Assembly: GCA_027604185.1 (NCBI GenBank)
Contig: JADGKB010000126.1
Coordinates: 1-35,000 of the forward strand
Origin: Boothiomyces macroporosus
Lineage: Eukaryota; Chytridiomycota; Chytridiomycetes; Rhizophydiales; Terramycetaceae
Direction of reading: 5' to 3'
DNA length: 35,000 nt
How positions within the stretch are numbered: the stretch's first letter is position 1; each line of letters opens with the position of its first letter. The notes beneath the pieces were generated by a model. The model was given only the letters and a program-made list of their open reading frames with translations, made no database searches and had not been told where the DNA came from. This document shows, in pieces, positions 18,278-26,282 of this stretch. A program made the translations under genes and the position numbers.

Positions 18278-19111
18278 ATGTCTTCGTTGGCTTGTTGTGA
18301 AGGCTTTGTTGATAGGTAGACTTTACTAATACAGCGGCACACCAATCGGACAGGAACGCACCATTAATGGGATCAAGTGCTACGTCAGCGAGCCAAAGGA
18401 GCACAACCAGAAGGCAATTATATTGGCTACCGATGTCTTTGGATTCAAAGTCCCTAATATCAGGCTAATGGCCGATGCCTATGCTGCATTAGGCTACTAC
18501 TGTATCATTCCCGATTTCTTTAATGATACTCAACCCCCAGCGGACCTAATGGGAGACTTGAACAAAATGGAGGACAAGGAAAGCACTATTGGGCATAAAC
18601 TGTATACGTACGGGCGAATGCTTTACAACTTCCCAAAGTTTCTCATCCTCAACTCGCAAACTCATTCAATCAATATGGTTAAATCCTTGATCCCTTATTT
18701 GAAGGAAAGAAATACAAAGATTGGTGTGCAAGGTAAGGATTTGCTTACTCTGGTTTCTGCTGGGGTGGAAAAGTGTCAGTGTATATTGCTCATGAAGAGT
18801 TGGTCGATGCCTGTGTTGCTTGTCATGCAGGTAATCTCTACTAACAAGGTATCCTAAGTGTCCCAAAAGATATTCAGAAAATCAAGACACCGACTTTCTT
18901 TATCAATGCGGAAATTGACAGTTTGCTGTCTGTAGACCAAGCTAAACGAATCGAGGAAATTATGAAGGAGAAGCAAGGTGGGGCAAAACTTTATCCTGGT
19001 GTCAAGCATGGATTCGCTGTAAGGGGTGATGAGAATGACGAGCATGTCCGCAAGCAGCGAGCGGAAGCTTTCAATGACGCAGTAGCATTTTTCAAACAGT
19101 ATCTGCAATAA
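18278..19111 (+). CDS. Dienelactone hydrolase-like protein DLH1, copy 1 (noncanonical intron)
   Basis: Exons 18278-18315, 18335-18732, 18753-18830 and 18849-19111 give 258 aa. Introns 1 (19 nt) and 3 (18 nt, with TACTAAC) are normal. Intron 2 (18733-18752, 20 nt) starts GTAAGG but ends TG, not AG. Removing it restores GVQGFCWGGKV with nucleophile Cys148. The other catalytic residues are Asp in INAEID and His in YPGVKHGFAVRG. Without this splice the frame shifts just before the Cys and the product is dead, so the gene may be broken or may use a rare acceptor. Alpha/beta hydrolases of this family open lactone or related ester bonds; fungal members are mostly of unknown substrate. It lacks the intron that DLH2 and DLH3 share in the middle. 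Confidence 0.75.
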
Positions 19112-19515
19112 AAGTCTTGATTCTGTCTAGTAACCTAGTCACTGGTGCAGCCAATTGTGCTGAAGTAGTGTTTCCAATTCTGCTGGAAGTACTCTTACAC
19201 TCTTCTATAAAGAGAATATCTTATTTCATAAATTATTGGTGTTAAACATTCTCCAGGATATCACATACCCCAAACCCAACAACTCTAATGATTATGAATA
19301 CTTGAAGCGGGATTTAAACCCCAATCCTCAGAGATTTCTCTTCTATAAATTGTCTTTTTAGCTCTAAATTTCTTTACATGTGATGCCAAGTGCTTTTTGA
19401 AGCAGCTGCCTCCTTATACTGCATTTAGAGCACACTGTCCGGTGTTTAAATGGTATTCCATATCATGAATTCATTGAGTTTTTCATTATATCCGATCGTG
19501 TATTTTTCCACCAAA
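19112..19515. other. Intergenic region DLH1-DLH2 (also 28204-28607)
   Basis: 404 bp without a supported gene. It should hold the DLH1 terminator and DLH2 promoter. I see only AT-rich sequence and no repeat or remnant DLH exon. Confidence 0.45.
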
Positions 19516-20378
19516 ATGACTTCTATCGCTTGCTGCTCCGGATTCATTGATAGGTTATTAATACTAATTCAGCGGTGTTCCAACTGGAACTGAAGAAACT
19601 ATAAACGGAGTTAAATGTTATGTTGCCAAACCAGCAACTCCTAATTCCCATGCTATTATTCTTGCAACTGATGTTTTTGGATACAAGCTACCAAACGCAC
19701 GCCTAATTGCAGATTCGTTCGCAAAGGAAGGTTTCTACACTGTTGTTCCGGATCTCTTCAACAATACCGAACCACCAGCCGACTGTTTGAATGATATTGA
19801 AACTCTATCTTCAAAGTACTGTAATGCTAACACAGAAATGCAGGATATCTGCAAAAAGCATATGGGTTTGGAAGAATGCTGTACTATTTCCCTTATTTCA
19901 TGATGTTCAACTCACCTGCATCTGGAATCAAGATTGTCAAAGATGTATTGCAGGAATTGAAAAGGACCCACAAAAAAGTTGGGGTTCAAGGTGCTTTAAT
20001 CTAATGGTAGGTTATTGCTGGGGAGGCCGTATAGCGGCATTGTTAGCTCAAGAAGATGACTTGATTGATGCCGCGTGTCCGGCTCATGCAGGTAAGCAGA
20101 TTTAACAAGGTGGGCTAAAGTATCCTGATGATATTGAAAAGATCAAGAAACCAACATTTTTTGTCAACGCTGAGATTGATATGTCAATGACTAAAGAACA
20201 AGCCCAGAGTGTCAGTGAAATTATGCAAAAAAAGGGTGACAAGTTTGGAGCAAAGCTCTATCCTGGTGTCAAGCATGGATTTGCTGTTAGGGGGGATGAG
20301 AATGATGAGCATGTAAAGAACCAACGCGTTGAAGCGTTTGGTGATGCTGTTGCTTTCTTTAAACGCATTTTCGCTTGA
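19516..20378 (+). CDS. Dienelactone hydrolase-like protein DLH2, copy 1 (5 exons, 261 aa)
   Basis: Introns at 19554-19572 (19), 19816-19835 (20), 19991-20010 (20) and 20092-20109 (18 nt) are all GT-AG. Spliced, the 786-nt frame runs from an N-terminal CC-containing segment through LATDVFGYKLPNAR and VVPDLFNNTEPPAD. It reaches GVQGYCWGGR with nucleophile Cys148, then VNAEID (Asp196) and YPGVKHGFAVRGDEND (His228), the Cys-Asp-His triad of the family. The length is normal. It is cytosolic by appearance; the substrate is unknown. This is the most intron-rich of the three paralogs and probably closest to the ancestral structure. It lies between DLH1 and DLH3, all on the plus strand. Confidence 0.88.
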
Positions 20379-20745
20379 CCAATAAACCATTTTTTTGCTT
20401 TATTTCAGCTGGCCAAAGTTCAACTTTTCTACTTGAATCATGAATGGATAATTTTGGATGCTTTAGTTCAATGTTTGGGGGTTTCTTACCGAAATACATT
20501 AAATAGTGATAATTATGCACAATGCAGATTTGCTAAACTGATTGGTAATTTTACACAATTTCAATTCCTAATCCAAGAACCGAATGCATCTAATTACCTC
20601 TATTCACCTGATTGAATTGTATTATTATATCTGTAAACCAGAAAGACACTTAATGCCTCAAGCTGTAGCCAAATTAAAACCCGACGGGTTCCGAATCTGG
20701 CTCGCAAACCACAACTATAAATTTCGAAAAAATAAAAAAACAGTC
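20379..20745. other. Intergenic region DLH2-DLH3 (also 29471-29837)
   Basis: 367 bp without a gene. A TATAAAT at 20716-20722, 30 nt before the DLH3 start, is a plausible core promoter. Two short frames here have no ATG or domain support. Confidence 0.45.
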
Positions 20746-21588
20746 ATGTCTTCAATTACTTGCTGTACCGGTTTCATTCATTCGTAAATGATTCTAATCT
20801 AGTGGCAAACCATCCGGAGATGAGGAAAGCATAAATGGAGTGAAATGTTATGTTGCCAAACCAAAAGTTTCCAACTCACATGCAATCGTAATTGCAACAG
20901 ATATATTTGGATACACACTTCCCAACTCGCGATTAATTGCGGATTCATTTGCAAAGGAGGGATATTACTGTGTCGTTCCGGATCTGTTTGAAGGGACAGA
21001 GCCGCCAGCGGATGTAATGACTGATTTTGATAATCTAATGTCAAAGTAACTCGAAACTAACCAGAACTGCGACTTTATCTCAAAAGGTTTATGCCTTCTT
21101 TAGAGTATTGTGGTATGGACCAAAATTCCTCTTATTCAATTCAGCTTCGTCTGGGATCAAAATCATTGAAAAAGTACTGCCAGATGTAAAGAAATCCTAT
21201 ACTAAAGTTGGAGTGCAAGGATATTGTTGGGGAGGCAAGATTGCAGCACTGATGGCCCATCACGATGGGTTAATAGACGCTGCGACAGCTGCTCATGCAG
21301 GTACCTAATTCTTACATAGGCGGATTAACGTACCCTACCGATATCCAAAATATCAAAGTGCCTACATTCTTTATGAATGCTGAAGAAGACCATGCAATTA
21401 CAGTCGAGCAAAAACAAACTATTGAGCGTATAATGAATGAAAAAGGGTCCAAGTTTGGATCAAAGATATATCCAGGAGTAAAGCACGGGTTTGCTGTTAG
21501 AGGGAATGAAAATGATGGGAACGATAAGACCCAAAGAGCTCAAGCTTTCTTGGATTCTGTATCTTTTTACAAGAGAATATGGGAATAA
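20746..21588 (+). CDS. Dienelactone hydrolase-like protein DLH3, copy 1 (4 exons, 261 aa)
   Basis: Introns at 20784-20802, 21046-21064 and 21301-21319 are each exactly 19 nt. The spliced frame is 786 nt, the same as DLH2. The nucleophile region GVQGYCWGGK is continuous: the intron DLH2 has just before the Cys is absent. YPGVKHGFAVRGNEND supplies the His, and the Asp position has FFMNAEEDHA. The middle reads SKTATLSQKVYAFFR, visible only after splicing. Enzyme class is as for DLH2 (alpha/beta hydrolase, Cys nucleophile); the substrate is unknown. The 3' end has AATAAATAAAG right at the stop, a likely polyadenylation signal. Confidence 0.88.
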
Positions 21589-21811
21589 ATAAAGTTTTGA
21601 GTTGGATTATCTTTTTGTAAGGCAATCAAGAGAGTTACGCGCCATAAAGTGTGAGATTGTAACTTGTTTGACGGGAAATCGCCCACCGGAATGTGATTCA
21701 AGTATGCAACACTATAAAGTATGGATAGTGACTGAGACTGGAATGTGGCTGGACAGCATGTGGCATTTCACTTTGTACCATTTGGCTGTGGGGTAGAAGC
21801 TTCCTTCCACA

Positions 21812-22393
21812 ATGACAGTAGACGCACCACCAGAGTATAGCGAGCTTCCATCATATAGCGAAGCACAAGGACATATCTCTGTATTTGAAATTCATCACCA
21901 GCCGCATTCGTTTGATGTCTCAATCAAGAAGGAAAATAATCCAAACACAGTGTACTATGGCCATTACAGAAAGTCAGCAGCAACTCCAAGCCTAGTAATT
22001 AACTTTTCTTATCGATTTGCTTGGACCTTTACCTTTAAAGAAGGCGGGAAGCATGGCCACACTGTAGCAACGTTGCAGCCAGACTCTCTGTTCAATTTGA
22101 AATTTGATGGAAAAGAAATACATATTAAATCAGTCAATAATCACTTTCAATGGCAGTACGGTAATCAAGAATATGTATGGACAAAGGGTGAACCAAATAG
22201 ATATAATTTGAAGCCTCTAAATTCTGAATTGATAATTGCTGAATATAACAGTTTAAGCTCAACGAAAATACCAGGAACCGTGATTATCAAAGAAAGGCAT
22301 GGCATTGCTGATTTGATCTTGTTCACTGGTGTAGCAATTGCTTCCAAACTAAACGAAAATGTTCCAATGGCAGCGTTTAATATCATGGTTTGA
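21812..22393 (+). CDS. Tubby-like-fold protein 1, copy 1 (193 aa)
   Basis: It begins with a Pro/Tyr-rich leader containing PPEYSELPSYSEA, a PPxY-type motif that could bind WW domains. A beta-rich domain of about 150 residues follows with alternating strands, repeated Trp (FAWTFTF, HFQWQYG, EYVWTKG) and a hydrophobic closing helix near LILFTGVAIASKL. That pattern is what I would expect of the tubby C-terminal/LURP-one-related fold of membrane- or lipid-associated proteins. It is the most divergent of three such genes in the block. There is no signal peptide and no intron. The fold assignment is inference from strand pattern and from similarity to the other two. Confidence 0.5.
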   Translation: MTVDAPPEYSELPSYSEAQGHISVFEIHHQPHSFDVSIKKENNPNTVYYGHYRKSAATPSLVINFSYRFAWTFTFKEGGKHGHTVATLQPDSLFNLKFDGKEIHIKSVNNHFQWQYGNQEYVWTKGEPNRYNLKPLNSELIIAEYNSLSSTKIPGTVIIKERHGIADLILFTGVAIASKLNENVPMAAFNIMV

Positions 22394-22483
22394 TTTACAA
22401 TATATTGCAAAGATATTCAAATTCCGCTGTCTGTATTTAGTTTAATCTAAACCAATTGGAAAGTATAATAGTATATCTTTATT

Positions 22484-23257
22484 TTAAGCAAAATCACAAA
22501 CAATAACGTCTCCTGATTGAGCGCATCCAACTTGAGTAGCCCCGCTGTCAAGGATAATAGAGCAGTGAGTAGTGGTTGCTGGTGCTACTGGTGCAGCGCA
22601 AACACCTGGAGAGCTCATTTCATTTTCTACCCACAGGCCAACAGCTTGACTGCAATCACTAACTCCTGGACCAGCTTCAATTTGGCCAGTGACGAATCCA
22701 CCAGGTCCGTCTCCTAATCCCCAGTGTCCTACCCATGGATTGGCGACTTGCAATGATCTTTGTGCAAAAGCGTCATTCCAGTTGAGAGGAGTGTTAATTC
22801 CTCTGTATTGTTGGCGCTTGGCATTCAATTCAGCAGTACATAATCCTTGAGCGGGTTGCTGTTGGCACCAGTCAATAACAACTGGCGCATTGTTGCCTTG
22901 TCCTCTAATACATTTGCCTGTTGAAGTAGCCATCTGCCACTGGTTAAAGTTGCTGTTCCATTGAATCAATTGCCCAGTAGCTTTTCCACAAGGATGCAGG
23001 AGGATGGTTGAGCCAATTGAAGGATCGTTGCTTTCAGCAGACCAACAAAGTCCGCGGTTAGCTTGGGATACTACCCATGCAGCACCGTCAGCAGTAAACC
23101 ATTGTTGAGTAGCATCGCCAGCACAGTTTCGTAACCATAGCTGGTTTCCATCGCCAATGTTGGAGGTAAGACATGCACCTCCGATCTGTTCTTGTTGCGG
23201 AGACAAGAGACCGTGAGATTGAGCGAGAGCAGCAGTGAATAATAGAGCAAGAGACAT
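22484..23257 (-). CDS. Secreted ricin-B-type lectin / CAP domain fusion, copy 1 (257 aa)
   Basis: A short signal peptide (MSLALLFTAALA) precedes a beta-trefoil lectin region at about 17-135, with QxW-type repeats (QQWFTADG, IQWNSN, QWQMATS) and paired Cys. The second half is a compact CAP/SCP domain: LNAKRQQYRGINTPLNWND, then GHWG, LWVENE and a final THCSIIL...TQVGCAQSG...VVCDF-like block, as at the end of CAP proteins. The protein is thus a sugar-binding module joined to a CAP domain, exported from the cell. No catalytic toxin domain is present, only the lectin fold. There is no intron. It converges with tubby-like 1 over 90 bp. A GCCTATAAATA lies 31 nt before the ATG. Confidence 0.82.
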   Translation of the reverse strand: MSLALLFTAALAQSHGLLSPQQEQIGGACLTSNIGDGNQLWLRNCAGDATQQWFTADGAAWVVSQANRGLCWSAESNDPSIGSTILLHPCGKATGQLIQWNSNFNQWQMATSTGKCIRGQGNNAPVVIDWCQQQPAQGLCTAELNAKRQQYRGINTPLNWNDAFAQRSLQVANPWVGHWGLGDGPGGFVTGQIEAGPGVSDCSQAVGLWVENEMSSPGVCAAPVAPATTTHCSIILDSGATQVGCAQSGDVIVCDFA

Positions 23258-23873
23258 TTAGTTTATGATAGCCATTAGATTGGACGGTATTTATAGGCGA
23301 TTCGGTGCCGAACACGGATCAACCCCTTAATAACGGTCTTTTTCTTTGAATTCTTTGTTTCTATTTACAGTAGTGTTACAATTTCCTGGTCTATATTTGG
23401 TTGCTAATTCGGATTTTGCAGCAGGGTTTGAAAGGGATTTTTCGGCATGTTTGATTGACACCGAATTATTCAGGGTCTCGATTGAGCTCAAAGAGCTTGA
23501 AAAAGGTTTGCTAAATTCAGCGACACTTATAGTTGTTGTCACACCTACTTTGGTCAAAGATACCAGAATTCAATGTCAATTGATAAAGAATGGATCGCAG
23601 GGGGCTTTGTATTGAAGTTTACCACATTAATCCTCATTATTAATCGCAACTGCAACGGTGGCTATAGTGCCAATTTGTATGGCTGTTTCTTCAGCACTAC
23701 CAACATTTCCTCATGATACATTGTGACTTTCCAAAGTGCCGATCGATATTAAATTTAATTTCAGCAATTCTCTGGCCAATTACCATCACAAAAGACAAAT
23801 CATTAAATCTTTGTGTCAACCGCGTGTGTGGCTTTGGGCAGTGGATTTAAAGCCCAAACTGAGTTTGAAATTA
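23258..23873. other. Intergenic region upstream of ricin-B/CAP and tubby-like 2 (also 32350-32965)
   Basis: 616 bp between divergent genes. Overlapping plus and minus frames at 23327-23615 lack ATG starts. A 19-nt GT-AG segment on the minus strand near 23546 does not join them into a convincing product. I see no domain. Confidence 0.45.
23288..23298 (-). promoter_or_regulatory. TATA-box-like element of ricin-B/CAP, copy 1
   Basis: GCCTATAAATA on the minus strand, 31 nt before the ATG at 23257; the same 11-mer precedes the Ser/Thr-rich secreted gene. It is repeated at 32380-32390. Confidence 0.5.
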
Positions 23874-24548
23874 ATGACCATTCCCCTACCTCAGTACCAA
23901 GACAGCCCCCCAGATTATCCTCCAGAAGCGCAGTCAAGTCCATTTGCTGCCCCAGGGTATAACCAAGTTTCGACTACACAATGGTACCATATTTACAGAG
24001 AGAGCATTTATGATCGAAACGCTCATGTTAAACATCAAGATAAAACGGAACACAAGTTTTATGTACATTTCCATTATGAAAGACCTCAAAAGCAAGTGGG
24101 ATATATAGTAGTTGTACGTCCATGGAAGTACGATTTCCACTGGGTGGACAAGAACGGTCCTATCGCAATGTCAATTGAACCAATATTGCAGAGTGCCAAG
24201 CAATTCCCAGACTTTTTAATCAAGGATAATGCAACCAGAAAAGAAATTATCATTGACAGAGGATCTTCTTTTAGTAGGAAATACAAATGGGAATTGGATG
24301 GTGTAACATACTGCTGGAAAGGAATGACGCTTTCTGCTAATATGCAGCTGTTGCAATACCCGGAAAAGAAAGTTGTTGCAATGTACCATAGAAATTCTCG
24401 TTTTTCTTTCAAGAAAGAAGGCAAGATGGCCATTGAACCAGAGTACTATGGAATGACTAATATCATTATCGTCACTGGAATGGCAGCAGAAATTTGGGAG
24501 TATGGCGATGAGGATGATCTTGACACTGGGTTGTCTGTTGGGAAATGA
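23874..24548 (+). CDS. Tubby-like-fold protein 2, copy 1 (224 aa)
   Basis: I start at the ATG at 23874, giving MTIPLPQYQDSPPDYPPEA. This Pro/Tyr-rich leader with a PPxY motif (PPDY) matches the paralogs, while the longer upstream frame has no ATG and no similar sequence. The domain shares long blocks with tubby-like 3: QWYHIYRESI, WVDKNGP, EIIIDRGSSFSRKY, LPEKKVVA-type and RFSFKKEGK. The end has MAAEIWEYGDEDD. There is no signal peptide, membrane helix or intron. Function is unknown; a phospholipid-scramblase/tubby-like beta-barrel is my best guess. Confidence 0.6.
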   Translation: MTIPLPQYQDSPPDYPPEAQSSPFAAPGYNQVSTTQWYHIYRESIYDRNAHVKHQDKTEHKFYVHFHYERPQKQVGYIVVVRPWKYDFHWVDKNGPIAMSIEPILQSAKQFPDFLIKDNATRKEIIIDRGSSFSRKYKWELDGVTYCWKGMTLSANMQLLQYPEKKVVAMYHRNSRFSFKKEGKMAIEPEYYGMTNIIIVTGMAAEIWEYGDEDDLDTGLSVGK

Positions 24549-25124
24549 ATAAAAATATCTAGAATATTTATCACGAAAGATTCATTAGGAAGAATTTGTT
24601 GGCAGTTACAGTCTGCTCTCATTGATCATTACTGATTAGAAGCATGACTTCAGCGTGCCATTGATTATTTCCACCAAGAAACTCTCAAATACACGCTTTT
24701 AAATTAGCAAATGGGTTAATGTGATTGTCATGGTCCTAATTCAAGACTTAAATGAAATATAGAGAAATTTTATGCAAATTGTTTCAGGTTAACCTCTGCA
24801 ATGATTGCCATTGGAACAATAAGATTAATTAAAGATAAAATTCAGGCTATTGTATGCTGTGTGTTGTTTGCCACTGACGCTCGGGATTTGGTCTTTTTTA
24901 AGTTAATTTTCGGCGAGGAATGGCTTGATTAATATTGATATAATCCAGGCTAAACATAGTAATCAATAGACACCACAAGTTCCTGGTGTCGTTATTTTCA
25001 ATCATCCAGCTGTCCTAATACAGTACTGGTAGGTCTTAAATATTTTACAAAAAGCCTGCTTTTCGGTGGCCATGCTTGAAGAAACCATTAAAAGCTCCAA
25101 CAAAATCACTTTATCCACCTAAAG
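24549..25124. other. Intergenic region tubby-like 2-3 (also 33641-34216)
   Basis: 576 bp, AT-rich. It holds a small perfect inverted repeat, GACACCA-8 nt-TGGTGTC, at 24969-24990 (copy at 34061-34082), which could be an operator or a weak hairpin. No gene is apparent. Confidence 0.45.
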
Positions 25125-25772
25125 ATGGCCGCCAAAATTGAACAAGAGCTCTCACGATATAATCAATTCACCGACTCGTCAACGCTACCTCCTGCTCCTG
25201 CCTATCAAGCAGCAGCGACATCTCAATGGTTTCATATCTACAGGGAAAGCATTACCGATAGAAATGCCTTTGTCAAACATCAAGACAAGAATGAAGTCAA
25301 ATTTTATGTAGAATTCCATTACCGAAGTATTGCCAACATTGGATCTCAATTTAGTAGGCTTACATACAGAAGATTTGAATTCAACTTCTATTGGTTAGAC
25401 AAGAATGGACCGAAAGCATTTACCATTAAGCCGATTTTACAAAAAACGAATCTGCTTACAGATTTGCTCATCACCGACTTTTCAACAGGCAAAGAAATTA
25501 TAATTAATCGAGGATCCATTTTTGGCAGAAAATACCTTTGGGAAATAGATGGAATCCAGTACCAATGGAAAGGGGCTCTATTTAACACGAATCTAGAATT
25601 AACCCAACTCCCAGAGAAAAAAGTTGTTGCAGTGTACCATCGAGCAGCTAGGTTTTCGTTCAAGAAAGAAGGAAAGCTGGAAGTCAAACCAGAGTACAAT
25701 TCCAACTGCAACTTGATTATAGCCACTGCTTTTGCTGCGGAATTATGGGAAGATGGTGATAATGTCGAATAA
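25125..25772 (+). CDS. Tubby-like-fold protein 3, copy 1 (215 aa)
   Basis: A start ATG follows directly on an AAAG context, with a leader containing LPPAPAYQAAA (Pro/Tyr-rich but without a strict PPxY). The remaining ~185 residues align end to end with tubby-like 2: QWFHIYRESITDRNAF, WLDKNGPKAF, KEIIINRGSIFGRKY, LPEKKVVAVYHR, RFSFKKEGK and FAAELWEDGD. It is probably cytosolic. Strong conservation of the KEGK and RGSxFxRKY blocks argues for a real fold under selection. There is no intron. It lies 136 bp before the repeat junction. Confidence 0.62.
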   Translation: MAAKIEQELSRYNQFTDSSTLPPAPAYQAAATSQWFHIYRESITDRNAFVKHQDKNEVKFYVEFHYRSIANIGSQFSRLTYRRFEFNFYWLDKNGPKAFTIKPILQKTNLLTDLLITDFSTGKEIIINRGSIFGRKYLWEIDGIQYQWKGALFNTNLELTQLPEKKVVAVYHRAARFSFKKEGKLEVKPEYNSNCNLIIATAFAAELWEDGDNVE

Positions 25773-25869
25773 AATTTCATAGAAACTACCGTATGTCTAA
25801 AAACACCTTTAAGTCCGATAAAACAGTTAAAGGAAATACAGAATATTACTGATATAATTATTTTTATTA

Positions 25870-25885
25870 AGTGTTAAAGAACACT
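25870..25885. repeat. Short inverted repeat near the unit end
   Basis: AGTGTT-AAAG-AACACT, a 6-bp stem with a 4-nt loop, 23 nt before the duplication junction; repeated at 34962-34977. It could be a transcript end hairpin for tubby-like 3. A link to the breakpoint is only a guess. Confidence 0.3.
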
Positions 25886-25908
25886 ATTAGATTAACCACC
25901 GAAACCGT

Positions 25909-26122
25909 TGTGCAATAACAACGCAAAGCTGCGTGCTCATCAGCTACTATATTATTCCGTTTCGATAAATTATCAGATAGATCCAACTCCTTGACAGCTA
26001 GGCGGCTATGACGTACTATTGCATCAAGAGGATTAGCAGTAATGCAAAGCCAAATTTGAAAAAAGTGCGATGGTGGTTTGGTCGCCTGGTTGCTGCACTG
26101 TGATCAGACAATCAAAATTCAA
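25909..26122 (-). pseudogene. Truncated, frameshifted copy of the ORF at 16764
   Basis: The unit start removes the last ~18 codons of the minus-strand frame, and the extra A at 26059-26064 shifts it. What remains has no start and no proper end. If the parent was never a gene, this is just flanking DNA. Confidence 0.2.
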
Positions 26123-26282
26123 ACTGGATGGTATCCATCTAAGCAGAACCTAACCGCACTGTAGCACCGAAATGATAACAGCTATCAATTTCAATGTCTA
26201 TTGTTCCTGTTGATCTTGTACCACCTTTGGCTGGCTTGATTGCCACGTCTTTTTTTTCCAGTTTTTTCTTAATTAAAAAGCA

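Larger units (their letters stand above)
16818..25908 (+). repeat. Tandem block duplication, copy 1 (9091 bp)
   Basis: Starting at 16818 (tgtgcaataac) the sequence recurs 9091 bp later at 25909, and from 16973 on with offset 9092. It holds MBOAT, DLH1-3, tubby-like 1-3 and ricin-B/CAP. The two copies give identical translations for every gene. Differences seen: T at 16899 versus C at 25990, and five A (16968-16972) versus six A (26059-26064). I saw no transposase, terminal repeat or target-site duplication at the junction. Confidence 0.97.

Noticed and set aside
23327..23615. Overlapping plus and minus frames between ricin-B/CAP and tubby-like 2
   Set aside because: Neither starts with ATG. 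A 19-nt GT-AG segment near 23546 (minus) gives a quick stop when spliced.
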